This document shows, piece after piece, positions 17,801 to 25,297 of a DNA stretch of 64,000 bases. Location: contig CAKRIN010000001.1 in NCBI GenBank assembly GCA_934343805.1, positions 62,001-126,000 of the forward strand. The letters are read 5' to 3'. A program made the translations under genes and the position numbers. The notes beneath the pieces were generated by a model that worked only from the letters and a program-made list of their open reading frames with translations, ran no database searches and was not told the DNA's origin. Source of the stretch: an uncultured Lachnospira sp. (GTDB lineage: Bacteria; Bacillota; Clostridia; Lachnospirales; Lachnospiraceae). How positions within the stretch are numbered: the stretch's first letter is position 1; each line of letters begins with the position of its first letter.

Positions 17801-18722
17801 ATAAATCCACATTATGAATCCAAACATTACAGTTAGCTGTATCAAGAGAAATACCATCATCCATGAAATTAATGATTGAAAGATTTCTCATCTCAACATT
17901 TCCTGCATTTCTTAAGAGGAATCCAAAGCCGTTAATTGTTGCATCAGCTCCAATACCCTCTATTGTCATGTTAAGATTTGAATAAGCGCTTGCTCCCTTA
18001 ATCTGAACTCCTTCAGAAGAACTTGAAAACTTATCCATTCCTGAATCTGTAAGACATCCTATCACACGGACATCAAGTGCTCTCGTTTCTATCCCCTTGC
18101 TTGCACTCTTTGTATATGCATCAATTATTGTCTGAAGACCTGTATATTCTTTCTCTCCTTTTGCCTCTTTAACTGATGCTTTAATTGTCTTCGCATTATC
18201 ATTAGTTACATAAAGAACAATTGCATCATTTTTAAGGGTTCCATCCTCATTGTAAGCTCCTGAACCTGTTTTATACTTTGATTCAGATGAGAATGCAAAT
18301 CCTGATCTGTCGTATGAACTTACATTAAGTGTCTTAGTAACCTGTGCTTTAGAAGTTACTTCTTTTCCGTTCTTTACCGGAACTACCTTAATCACGTAAT
18401 CTCCCGCTGCAAGTCCTACAGCATCAACTCTGTAGAAAGTCTTATACTTTCTTATGAGTTCATTGTCGATTCTTGAATATGATGAATCTGACTGTGAAGC
18501 TTTCTTGATATACGCTGTATATCCATCAGCTTCATCATCGATGGACCATTGTGCATATGCGGACTCTAACCATCCTGCAGCTGCTCCATCAATAAATTTA
18601 ACTGTTCCAACATCCGCTTTAACGGTCAGGAAAGATGTTGGAATAAGAATACCTGCCACCATAACAAGTGCAAGTACCCACGCCCATTTTTTGCGGGCTG
18701 TTTTGCCAATAATAGCTTTCAT
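14802..18722 (-). CDS. Modular pectate lyase, PL1 + PL9, secreted form
   Basis: A 1306-residue paralog of the anchored enzyme. It has a nearly identical signal peptide (1-36) and PL1 domain (about 40-545, same DHSDSRHARVRT motif), a TKATEAT-repeat linker (about 590-640), a PL9 lyase (about 642-1078, candidate catalytic K835 in NADGFAAKL), a second Thr/Lys/Glu-rich linker and one C-terminal beta-sandwich-like module (1161-1302). It lacks the module between PL1 and PL9 found in the paralog and has no membrane segment or sorting signal, so it should be released. GAGGAGG precedes the ATG. The two genes almost certainly arose by duplication; the PL1 part is best conserved and linkers differ most. 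Confidence 0.92.
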   Translation of the reverse strand: MKAIIGKTARKKWAWVLALVMVAGILIPTSFLTVKADVGTVKFIDGAAAGWLESAYAQWSIDDEADGYTAYIKKASQSDSSYSRIDNELIRKYKTFYRVDAVGLAAGDYVIKVVPVKNGKEVTSKAQVTKTLNVSSYDRSGFAFSSESKYKTGSGAYNEDGTLKNDAIVLYVTNDNAKTIKASVKEAKGEKEYTGLQTIIDAYTKSASKGIETRALDVRVIGCLTDSGMDKFSSSSEGVQIKGASAYSNLNMTIEGIGADATINGFGFLLRNAGNVEMRNLSIINFMDDGISLDTANCNVWIHNVDLYYGKVGGDADQAKGDGSIDVKGNSQYITISYVHFYDSGKCSLCGMKSESGPNYITYHHNWFDHSDSRHARVRTMSVHMYNNYYDGNAKYGAGSTMGSSLFVQNNYFRNCKNPMLSSNQGTDALGEGTFSGENGGIIKAYGNEIVGAAGIIYANAVSETGAAANASSFDAYLAKSADEKVPSSYKTVAGGTTYDNFDTTVDLGVKTGSLIDAKDVPDVVTSDKGAGSLGGGVIPWTFSDKDDAVYAVDKELKTAVTNYKNTQLVAVGGTNAKIVTEPETDSTESTTKATEAATKATESTTKATEATTKATEATTKATEATTKATEKETTSTETGSSYDKTSLSYSGAYTDISTKKDSDFKNAKYVSSSSEILSAINSAKAGDVIIVKGGTYKFSDTVVINNAMNGKSGSYIIVKAEDGKEVKFDFSAQKLDGANRGVVVDGDYWYFGGINFYGAGDNGVLLAGNNNIFEKCVFEANRDSGLQISRYDTSAATKDLWPANNLIINCTSHDNCDFPDQGGTGENADGFAAKLTCGEGNVFDGCVSYSNSDDGWDLFAKSATGPIGVVTLRNCVAFNNGALSNGIHYANGDMNGFKLGGSGVGTPHKVMNCLSFDNGATGFTDNNNPTGLTIMNVTAWGNGKFAKKGNFLCYRTSSDATFMGLVSANAIDSDKFTGKMSNSIYYNSGKYFRLSGTLPTALVSGDKKGTVVTNPAETSGMFKNTTNKIDMSMNVDAQIRNADGTINMNSLYETTDSYSSMGARFNVANQVITLSGNGSSSEDVTKPEQTTKSEETTKAQETTKAEETTKAEETTKVQETTKAEETTKATQEATKATESTTKATEAPTQKETTVNPTNGEKLVLNANDASTGKLKKTTVVDGLKIVATSKKTVTVDKSSKEYKGISFTKRIKLGGAGTEEARAIGFRTAGESKVKIYATSSDTDSSRRIKIIDKDGNDVTNTSKVPGSSVKYISYTLDNAGEYYIVSEEGGINIYYVEVSNGIAY
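15279..15470 (-). repeat. ETTKAEETTKAQ coding repeat (C-terminal linker)
   Basis: Degenerate tandem repeats of about 18-21 bases encode KAEETTKAQETTK-type units joining the PL9 domain to the last module of the secreted lyase. It is a Thr/Lys/Glu-rich flexible linker. Confidence 0.8.
16820..16975 (-). repeat. TKATEAT coding repeat between PL1 and PL9
   Basis: Tandem units of about 18 bases encode TKATEA repeats linking the PL1 and PL9 domains. Near-identical units suggest recent slippage and possible length variation between strains. Confidence 0.8.
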
Positions 18723-18782
18723 ATTTTCCTCCTCAAATAATTTTTGTGCATTTTGCTACATTAAGCAAGGGATTGCTTTTAC

Positions 18783-18793
18783 ATATTAGCAAT
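18783..18793 (-). promoter_or_regulatory. Shared -10 element of the secreted pectate lyase gene
   Basis: ATTGCTAATAT on the minus strand, identical to the element before the first lyase gene and, like it, 61 bases from the start codon. Both leaders also hold ATGCACAAAAA. A TAAGTACTAA sequence lies further upstream. Confidence 0.55.
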
Positions 18794-18844
18794 ATTATCT
18801 AAAAATGTACACCCTATTTTCGTGGGAAATAAGTACTAAAAAAT

Positions 18845-18873
18845 CACCGAAATCGTTTTCGCTGATTCCGGTG
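18845..18873 (-). terminator. Terminator after the metallophosphoesterase gene
   Basis: CACCGAAATC (18845-18854) pairs with GATTCCGGTG (18864-18873), ten pairs including one G-T; on the minus strand it is followed by ATTTTTTAG. It lies 18 bases past the gene at 18891. Confidence 0.85.
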
Positions 18874-18890
18874 GTTGTCTTAGCACATTA

Positions 18891-19493
18891 TTATTGTTCT
18901 GGATATTCAAATATATACTTTTCATATCCATTAATTATTCTTGTATATTCATTATATTGATACTCTTGTTTAAACTTCATCTGATATGTTTTATGTATAT
19001 GTCCATGGATAAAATACTTCGGATGATATTTATCAAGAATATATTTAAATCCATCAAATCCTTTATGTGGTTCATCCGGACCATCTCCAATTCCAGCTGC
19101 CGGAGAATGTGTAAGAAGTATATCTATCCCTTTATTTTTCTTTAAAGAAAACCACATTCTGTTTATGCGGCTGTTCATTTCTTTCTGGGTATACTGGTTC
19201 TTTCCCTTCTTGTATCGTATAGAACCTCCAAGTCCCATAATACGTATTCCCTTGTATACATATATCTTATTCTCTATGTTAATACATCCATCTGGTGGCT
19301 GTAGTTCATAGCAATCATCATGATTACCATGAACATATAAAACAGGAACTTTTGAAAAAGAAGCAAGAAAAGACAGATACTGAGGTTTCAGATCACCTGC
19401 TGACAATATCAGATCAATCCCCTCTAACTTTTCCTTTTCAAAATAATCCCATAAATATTTAGATTCAACATCTGCTAACACAAGTATTTTCAT
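18891..19493 (-). CDS. Calcineurin-like metallophosphoesterase
   Basis: A protein of about 200 residues with the binuclear-metal phosphoesterase motifs in order: GDLK, GNHDD, LLTHSP and GHIH. It belongs to the small YfcE/MJ0936-like group that hydrolyses phosphodiesters or phosphomonoesters; the substrate cannot be told from sequence. ATG 19493 is chosen; a TTG three bases earlier is also possible and is equally well placed from the GGGG ribosome site. It follows the BMP-type protein gene by 35 bases and probably shares its promoter at 21475-21503. A link to nucleoside signalling is suggested only by that neighbour. Confidence 0.88.
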   Translation of the reverse strand: MKILVLADVESKYLWDYFEKEKLEGIDLILSAGDLKPQYLSFLASFSKVPVLYVHGNHDDCYELQPPDGCINIENKIYVYKGIRIMGLGGSIRYKKGKNQYTQKEMNSRINRMWFSLKKNKGIDILLTHSPAAGIGDGPDEPHKGFDGFKYILDKYHPKYFIHGHIHKTYQMKFKQEYQYNEYTRIINGYEKYIFEYPEQ

Positions 19494-19528
19494 CAATTAA
19501 TCCCCAGCTGCCACTTACAGCGTACTTT

Positions 19529-21448
19529 CTATTCTTCTTCTTTGACAACTCCCTGTAACGCCATTTTAAGCTTTGCATTGTCAGTAAGTTCATCATACTG
19601 CGGAAGTCTGCCTTCTACATTATCAAGCAGCCAATCCATTGTTATTATACTTTCCGGATCTATTAAAGCACCTTCTTCAGCCTTTACTATTCCGTTCTGA
19701 TCTTTCAATTCTCCTTCAAACACTCTGAATCTTGCTTCTTTAAGCTCCTTTTCAAAGAGCTTCACAAGACGCTTTGTTGCTGATGGAAGACTTTCAGAAT
19801 AGATAAGATCAACAACTCCTGCTGACATACCCCACCAGTAATTAAGTGCCTTAACATTATCTCCATCCTCATCTTTACTCCATGAACCGCTCATAATACT
19901 CTGTATAAGCTTCTCATAAAACACTCCCCAATGCCATACAGGCATAGCAAGATGTTTATCTGAATCACTCACTTTATACAAACCAAACTTTCTCTTGCTC
20001 TTTCCCGGGGTTATCATATCCTGATCTGATATGATACTTATATTCTTTCTGGCAAGATTAGCTTCAGCATCGTTATCCTTAATACTGCTCCATTCAAGAT
20101 GTACCTTAGCTCTCGGATTAACAAACTTAACCCCTAGCGCAAATGCATTGATATTGGCACATGCACCATATACCGGATTATCCGCTATGTATCCGACATT
20201 ATCATCATCTGCCATAGCTCCCGCAATAATTCCTGTTATAAACTTAGCTTCAAACATTCTTGCATAATAAGACCTTATATACTTATGTGATATATTAAGA
20301 GAACAATCAAGAATCTTTACTGACGGATGTGCAATCGCAGCCTTTAATCCCGCCATATTCATTGCTGAAGATGTAAGGAATATAAGATCACATCCCTTCT
20401 TAATCAGCCGTTCAATTGCATCCATATCACTTTCTTCTGGAATTGCATCACTCTCAACATATGTTTCTATCTGATCTCCAAATGTATCATCAATATACTG
20501 TCTTCCAAGTTCGTGGGCATAACACCATTCTGAATCCTGAGGTGTATTCTCATATACAAAGCCCACCTTCAATTTCTTTACCCCGCCTCCCATAGGAAGA
20601 AGATAGCTTAAAATATTCTTCTTAGGTGCAGCAGCAGGTGTCATCTTTAGTTCAACTTCACTATTATCATCAATAAGCTCGAACTCTGCCCATGTCTTGG
20701 CAACATTCTTAACCATATCTGCCTTAGTCATTTTCTTTACAGCATCATATCCATGAATATGGATAAATCGTAAAAATGAATCTCCTACAGGAAAGTCAAA
20801 TTTATCCCCACCTCTTGACTCATATGCAAGCCTGAAATTAAGATAACATGAAACAAGATCTTTCTTATCGTCCTCATCCATTGGTTCTCCCGGCGTAATT
20901 CCAACCAGCTCCATAAGTGTTGTAAAACTGCCCTCTTTGCTGAAATATATATCATTCAGCTTTGTAGATTTATAGAAATCCATGAATTCATAATATATCT
21001 TAACATCCGGATCGTCACTGTACTTAGGTATCTTTCTTATAACCTGCGCACTTACTGTCACCGCCTTAAAATACTTAAGCACACTTACTCTTTTATTACC
21101 TTCAAGTACATAAAACTTATTCATATATTCATATACTTTTATGTCGTCTCTTATTCCCTCATTCACCTGACTATCACTAAGAGATGCCCATTTTGCAGCA
21201 AATTCTGTACCCCAGTCAAGAATAGGCATGAAGTTGTCTGCAAATGCATTAGTTCTGCCTGACGTACATGTTCCTACTACAAGTCTTAATGGAATCTGAT
21301 CACTCCCAAGACTAACTTCTCTGTCAATACTGTTTTCATCAATAATATCCTCCAGAACCGGAAGATATGGGTAAGTACCCTTATTTACACACGCATGATA
21401 TTCTTTTTTACCGATCTTTACTGCACTAAGATAATCCTGTACTGACAT
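19529..21448 (-). CDS. BMP-family nucleoside-binding protein with ParB-like N-domain, no signal peptide
   Basis: A 639-residue protein in two parts. Residues 1 to about 280 include YVLEGNKRVSVLK (113-125), similar to the core of ParB/Srx-like domains. From about 290, KVGFVYENTPQDSEWCYAHE, VKILDCSLN and VGYIADNPVYGACANINAF match the BMP/PnrA periplasmic-binding fold that binds purine nucleosides in ABC importers. There is no signal peptide, no lipobox and no ABC permease or ATPase gene beside it, so it should be cytosolic, probably a sensor or regulator rather than a transport component. Similar fusions are known in Lachnospiraceae but are to my knowledge uncharacterised. Start ATG 21448 has an AAAGG-type site. 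Confidence 0.8.
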   Translation of the reverse strand: MSVQDYLSAVKIGKKEYHACVNKGTYPYLPVLEDIIDENSIDREVSLGSDQIPLRLVVGTCTSGRTNAFADNFMPILDWGTEFAAKWASLSDSQVNEGIRDDIKVYEYMNKFYVLEGNKRVSVLKYFKAVTVSAQVIRKIPKYSDDPDVKIYYEFMDFYKSTKLNDIYFSKEGSFTTLMELVGITPGEPMDEDDKKDLVSCYLNFRLAYESRGGDKFDFPVGDSFLRFIHIHGYDAVKKMTKADMVKNVAKTWAEFELIDDNSEVELKMTPAAAPKKNILSYLLPMGGGVKKLKVGFVYENTPQDSEWCYAHELGRQYIDDTFGDQIETYVESDAIPEESDMDAIERLIKKGCDLIFLTSSAMNMAGLKAAIAHPSVKILDCSLNISHKYIRSYYARMFEAKFITGIIAGAMADDDNVGYIADNPVYGACANINAFALGVKFVNPRAKVHLEWSSIKDNDAEANLARKNISIISDQDMITPGKSKRKFGLYKVSDSDKHLAMPVWHWGVFYEKLIQSIMSGSWSKDEDGDNVKALNYWWGMSAGVVDLIYSESLPSATKRLVKLFEKELKEARFRVFEGELKDQNGIVKAEEGALIDPESIITMDWLLDNVEGRLPQYDELTDNAKLKMALQGVVKEEE

Positions 21449-21474
21449 ATCTTCTACCTTTCCTTTCTGTCTGC

Positions 21475-21503
21475 ATTCTACCCTTTAATGTTCCTGTATG
21501 TAA
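21475..21503 (-). promoter_or_regulatory. Sigma-A promoter of the BMP-like protein gene
   Basis: TTACAT (21498-21503) and TAGAAT (21475-21480) on the minus strand with 17 bases between them, 27 bases before the ATG. Confidence 0.6.
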
Positions 21504-21585
21504 CATTTGCAGACTGCCATATCATTTTTATTTCTACTTACATATATAAAACTATCACATTTTCACTAAAAAATACACCTTAAAA

Positions 21586-21614
21586 TTGACTTTTATTAAT
21601 TATGCTAGTATCTT
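21586..21614 (+). promoter_or_regulatory. Sigma-A promoter of the aminotransferase gene
   Basis: TTGACT (21586-21591), 17-base spacer, TATCTT (21609-21614). The leader of about 75 bases carries a small hairpin GCGTA-TGCATG-TACGC at 21659-21674. Confidence 0.7.
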
Positions 21615-21696
21615 ATTCGATAGGCTTGAATTTTTCTATATTTTCAGTCTGAGTAAAGCGTATGCATGTACGCATCTAAAGAAACGGGGTATACAT

Positions 21697-22845
21697 ATGA
21701 ATATTGAATTTTCTAAAAGAGCTGATCGTTTTGGCAGCAACATTTTTAATATACTTAACGAAAAAAAGAATGAAAGACTTGCGCAGGGAAAACCTGTATA
21801 TAACTTCACTGTCGGAACACCTGATTTCAAACCTGATGAATCTGTTATGAAGGTTGTTTCAGAGGCAGCACTTGACCCTGAAAATTACAAGTACTCACTT
21901 GGTGATACTGATGAACTGCTTGATGCTGTATGCAAATGGTACAAACGCCGTTACAACACTGTCATAACTCCAGACGAAGTCACTTCTGTATTTGGAACGC
22001 AGGAAGGCATGGCACACATTGCTCTTGCTTTGTGCAATCCTGGAGATTTGTGCCTTGTTCCTAATCCTGGCTATCCGATATTTGAGATTGGACCATTCCT
22101 GTGTGATGCAAAGATTGCTTATTATAATCTTCTCCCAGAGAATAATTATCTTATAGATTTTGATTCTATAGATGAAGAAACTGCAAGAAAAGCCAAGATG
22201 ATGGTTGTATCTTATCCGCTTAATCCTGTATGCGCTACTGCACCTGATGAATTCTATGACAGACTCATTGCATTTGCTAAAAAATACAACATTATAATTA
22301 TTCATGACAATGCATATTCTGAGATTATATATGACGGACAGAAAGGTGGTTCATTCTTAAACCATGAAGGAGCAATGGATGTCGGGGTTGAATTCAACTC
22401 GCTTTCAAAGACCTATAATCTTACAGGTCTGCGCCTTTCATTTCTTATTGGAAACCGTGAAATCGTAAGCAAATTCAAGACTGTCCGCTCACAGTTTGAC
22501 TACGGAACAAGTCTTATATATCAGAAAGCTGCTGTTGCTGCACTTAACGGTCCGCAAGGATATGTCGCTGACAACCGTGCTGAATATGAGTTAAGAAGAA
22601 ATGCTCTCGTTGCCGGAATTAAGAAGCTTGGACTTAAACCTGCTGATGTTAAAGGCACAATGTTTGTATGGGCTGCCATTCCTGACGGCTATACCAGTTC
22701 AGCTGATTATGTTATGGAACTTCTTAATAAGACTGGCGTTTTATGTACACCTGGAAGCAGCTTCGGAAGCCTTGGAGAAGGTCATGTAAGATTTGCCCTT
22801 GTACTTCCCCATGAAGAAATTGAGAATATATTTTCTAATCTGTAA
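21697..22845 (+). CDS. Class I/II pyridoxal-phosphate aminotransferase
   Basis: A fold-type I PLP aminotransferase of 382 residues. The start at 21697 (MNIEFSKRADRFGSNIF) follows a GGGG site; the frame is open upstream to 21586 but that overlaps the promoter. Visible motifs: NPGYPIFEIG, SYPLNPVCA, HDNAYSEIIYDG with the PLP-contacting Asp/Tyr, NSLSKTYNLTGLRLSF with the Schiff-base lysine, and a C-terminal arginine in GHVRFAL. It resembles the aspartate/LL-diaminopimelate aminotransferase group, but substrate specificity cannot be assigned. It is a single-gene transcript between a promoter and a terminator, and the only plus-strand gene in the first 34 kb. Confidence 0.88.
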   Translation: MNIEFSKRADRFGSNIFNILNEKKNERLAQGKPVYNFTVGTPDFKPDESVMKVVSEAALDPENYKYSLGDTDELLDAVCKWYKRRYNTVITPDEVTSVFGTQEGMAHIALALCNPGDLCLVPNPGYPIFEIGPFLCDAKIAYYNLLPENNYLIDFDSIDEETARKAKMMVVSYPLNPVCATAPDEFYDRLIAFAKKYNIIIIHDNAYSEIIYDGQKGGSFLNHEGAMDVGVEFNSLSKTYNLTGLRLSFLIGNREIVSKFKTVRSQFDYGTSLIYQKAAVAALNGPQGYVADNRAEYELRRNALVAGIKKLGLKPADVKGTMFVWAAIPDGYTSSADYVMELLNKTGVLCTPGSSFGSLGEGHVRFALVLPHEEIENIFSNL

Positions 22846-22872
22846 TTCACTAAAAAACATAATATACGTACA

Positions 22873-22907
22873 AAACCCCGTATCCTGCAAAACAGAATAC
22901 GGGGTTT
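22873..22907. terminator. Bidirectional terminator between aminotransferase and eda
   Basis: AAACCCCGTAT (22873-22883) and ATACGGGGTTT (22897-22907) form a perfect 11-pair stem ending in T-rich sequence on both strands; it serves the two convergent genes. Confidence 0.9.
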
Positions 22908-22940
22908 ATATGTATCTTTGCTATTAACAATCACTGGTGA

Positions 22941-23579
22941 TTAGCCACGGATCTTCTTAACAAGAGCAACAGCCTCTGCTGTCATATCCTTAATCTTGTC
23001 AAATTCTCCTGCCTTAATCATATCACCCTTAACCATCCATGAACCACCACAGCAGAAGATCTTATCGCATGATAAGAATTCCTCAAGGTTAGCTGTGTTG
23101 ATACCACCTGTAGGCATGATTCTTACATTAGTGTAAGCTGCGCACATAGCCTTGATCATCTTAATTCCACCTGCAGCTGTAGCTGGGAAGAATTTAACTC
23201 TTGTAAGGCCTCTCTTAACAGCCTGTGCAAGCTCTGAAGGTGTAACGATACCTGGCATAACAGGAATGTTCTTAGAAATACAGTAATCAACGATTTCTGG
23301 ATCAAATCCTGGGCTTACGATAACTGAAGCACCAGCTGCTACAGCTCTGTCAACCTGCTCTGTTGTAAGTACTGTACCTGCTGCAAGTACCATATCTGGA
23401 TATGCTTCATGCATAAGACGGATAGATTCCTCAGCTGCTGCTGTACGGAATGTAACCTCTGCACAAGGAAGACCACCATCAACTAAAGCCTTAGCTAATG
23501 GAAGTGCATCTTTAGCATCATTCAATACTACTACTGGAATTACTCCAAGTTCTTCAAATTTGTCTGCAATATTGCTCAT
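22941..23579 (-). CDS. eda: 2-keto-3-deoxy-6-phosphogluconate / 4-hydroxy-2-oxoglutarate aldolase
   Basis: Eda splits KDPG into pyruvate and glyceraldehyde-3-phosphate. This class I aldolase of 212 residues shows AEVTFRT, AAGTVLTTEQ, VKFFPA with the Schiff-base lysine, and MPTGGI for phosphate binding. The frame extends to 23600, but AAAGGAG lies inside that extension and directs initiation at 23579. It is monocistronic with its own promoter. In this genome context it most likely handles KDPG from galacturonate and unsaturated uronates released by the nearby pectate lyases; kduI/kdgK-type genes are not in the window. Confidence 0.95.
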   Translation of the reverse strand: MSNIADKFEELGVIPVVVLNDAKDALPLAKALVDGGLPCAEVTFRTAAAEESIRLMHEAYPDMVLAAGTVLTTEQVDRAVAAGASVIVSPGFDPEIVDYCISKNIPVMPGIVTPSELAQAVKRGLTRVKFFPATAAGGIKMIKAMCAAYTNVRIMPTGGINTANLEEFLSCDKIFCCGGSWMVKGDMIKAGEFDKIKDMTAEAVALVKKIRG

Positions 23580-23635
23580 AATTATATAGACTCCTTTCAT
23601 ATTCCCTCATATCGAGGATAATTTTGTCCGCAGAT

Positions 23636-23664
23636 ATTCTACCACAATTACCAGAAAACAGCAA
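23636..23664 (-). promoter_or_regulatory. Sigma-A promoter of eda
   Basis: TTGCTG (23659-23664) and TAGAAT (23636-23641) on the minus strand, 17-base spacer. The short leader contains a CCTC-GATAT-GAGG stem that could act on translation. Confidence 0.7.
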
Positions 23665-23684
23665 CGGAAAATTGTATTATGATT

Positions 23685-24686
23685 TTATTTTGCTTCCCAT
23701 AACTGGATAGTATCACTAGTTGATGTATCTTCTGCCATTCTGCTTATATCAATTATATTGCTTGCCGTGGTTTCTGACATTTCTTGTACTACAAGATTAA
23801 CCATACTATCTACTACTGTGCCTGTTTCTGAAACCGGTTCATAGCTTTCGATTAATTCCACACTAACATTAGTATAATCAATCTCATACAATGCAATATT
23901 AGCAAACTCTATCTTTCCTACACAGTAATCCCCACTATTACCTGCATATGCCTGACTGATTGTTATACTGTCGTTATTAGTCTTATTCTTTAAGATTAGG
24001 TCATCTCCGTTTCGGTATAACTTTATGACAACAGCCATAATCTCTTTTATAATATTCTTATCAATTTCATTAATCGTCTCAATACAGTTATCTCCTAACA
24101 ATAAATTCAGCTCTGTTCGACAGAACGCATTATTTCCTATACCGTTCTTTGCCAGATAATCACCTGTAAAAATAGTCTTAACCTCAGAACATCTTATATT
24201 CCTTATATATTCTTCCGAAAAGTAATCATTAAACGCCTTCACCTTAATCTCTTTACCATTGTTATAAAAAGAAATTTCACCGCTGGAATTCGTTCCCTCA
24301 TATAATTCTTGAATTCCGTTTGTATTTTTTTATAATCCATTATTATTTGAATATTTTCTAAGAGTTTCATTAAACCCATCATCATTAAATAATTTCCCGG
24401 CTTCTGTGCTTGTTATATATTCTTTTCTTCCATCAGAATTAGAACATATATTATCCACAACTTCCCACATAGCTACTTTTCCATCGCTGCCAAAGTACAC
24501 ATATGCCGCCTCAGCGTCCGGAGATGCAAATGAAAAATTTTCACTTACAAACTTTTGCACATTTTGGATTGTTTCTGCATCTGAACTTCCACTTAAATTA
24601 TATTAATTAAACACTTCAACCCAATCATCCTCTGAAGACTGTATGCCATTTGCGATTGCCTCTTTTATTCTTCCTAATGCATCCAT
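23685..24686 (-). pseudogene. Decayed gene with C-terminal RTX/haemolysin-related (HCBP-like) domain
   Basis: One reading frame of 334 codons runs from ATG 24686 to 23685 but is broken by two in-frame TAA codons, at 24603-24605 and 24330-24332. Reading through gives a continuous protein that starts MDALGRIKEAIANGIQSSED. The last 185 codons are intact and include YRNGDDLIL, NDSITISQAY and GKIEFANIALYEIDY, a pattern like the haemolysin-type calcium-binding related domain that follows RTX repeats. No RTX nonapeptide repeats remain. It begins inside the stop of the preceding broken gene (13-base overlap). Either it is a dying toxin-like gene or pieces are translated separately; decay is more likely. 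Confidence 0.6.
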
Positions 24687-25212
24687 TTGTATTCTTCCCC
24701 CTCATACACTATGTCTATTTCAAAAAAAATTCTATTTTTATTTTTTTCTATGTTTTCAAATCCACATTGTAGCTTCCCGATTAAATATATTAGTTCTCTT
24801 TTATCTGCCCTTTTTGTTAAAGACGCATTTTTTTCAATATATATTTATATCTATATATTTCCTTGTTATTTGTTTCATCAATATAATGTTCCTGCGAAAT
24901 AAATTCAAAAATCAATTCAAAATATTCATTATCAATAAACAATAAATACAAACTATCATATGTTTTGTCAGACTCTCTAATAATAACCTGCTTTGGTCCA
25001 AATACCCTTGCCCATGTATAGGCAATATGTCCATCCAATGCGTATATATAACTTCCATCACGCTTTGCTTTATAATACTCACCTGGAAGAAAATATGATG
25101 ATGGATAATAAGGATTTTTTATCTTCATTGCATCTATCTCATTACATCTTTCTGAACTTAATCTCCCAATTTTTAATTCAAGATTTCTTAAGATTTCCTC
25201 TGTAATTATCAT
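24674..25212 (-). pseudogene. Tandem copy 1 of an unknown small gene, frameshifted in a poly-A run
   Basis: From ATG 25212 (AAAGGAGAGAGG upstream) the frame reads MIITEEILRNLELKIG and then NPYYPSSYFLPGEYYKA and QEHYIDETNNKEIYRY, ending early at 24817. Shifting frame by one base at the seven-A run near 24831-24837 restores a protein ending DIVYEGEEYKWMH at 24674, matching copy 2 at 25285-25827 along its whole length. One lost A therefore explains the break. The family is not recognised. A small protein ahead of a larger toxin-like gene would fit an immunity or chaperone partner, but that is inference. Confidence 0.65.
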
Positions 25213-25228
25213 TTACCTCTCTCCTTTA

Positions 25229-25297
25229 CTAATACATATTTTTATACCTTTTATTACTTCTTTTAATCGCCTCTTTTATTCTTTCTAATGCATCCAT
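25229..25297 (-). pseudogene. 22-codon remnant of the MDALxRIKEAI gene
   Basis: ATG 25297 opens MDALERIKEAIKRSNK and stops after 22 codons at 25229. Its first 11 residues match the start of the larger broken gene at 24686 (MDALGRIKEAI), and it overlaps the end of copy 2 in the same 13-base way. It is best read as the stump left when the second gene of a duplicated two-gene unit was deleted. Confidence 0.6.
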
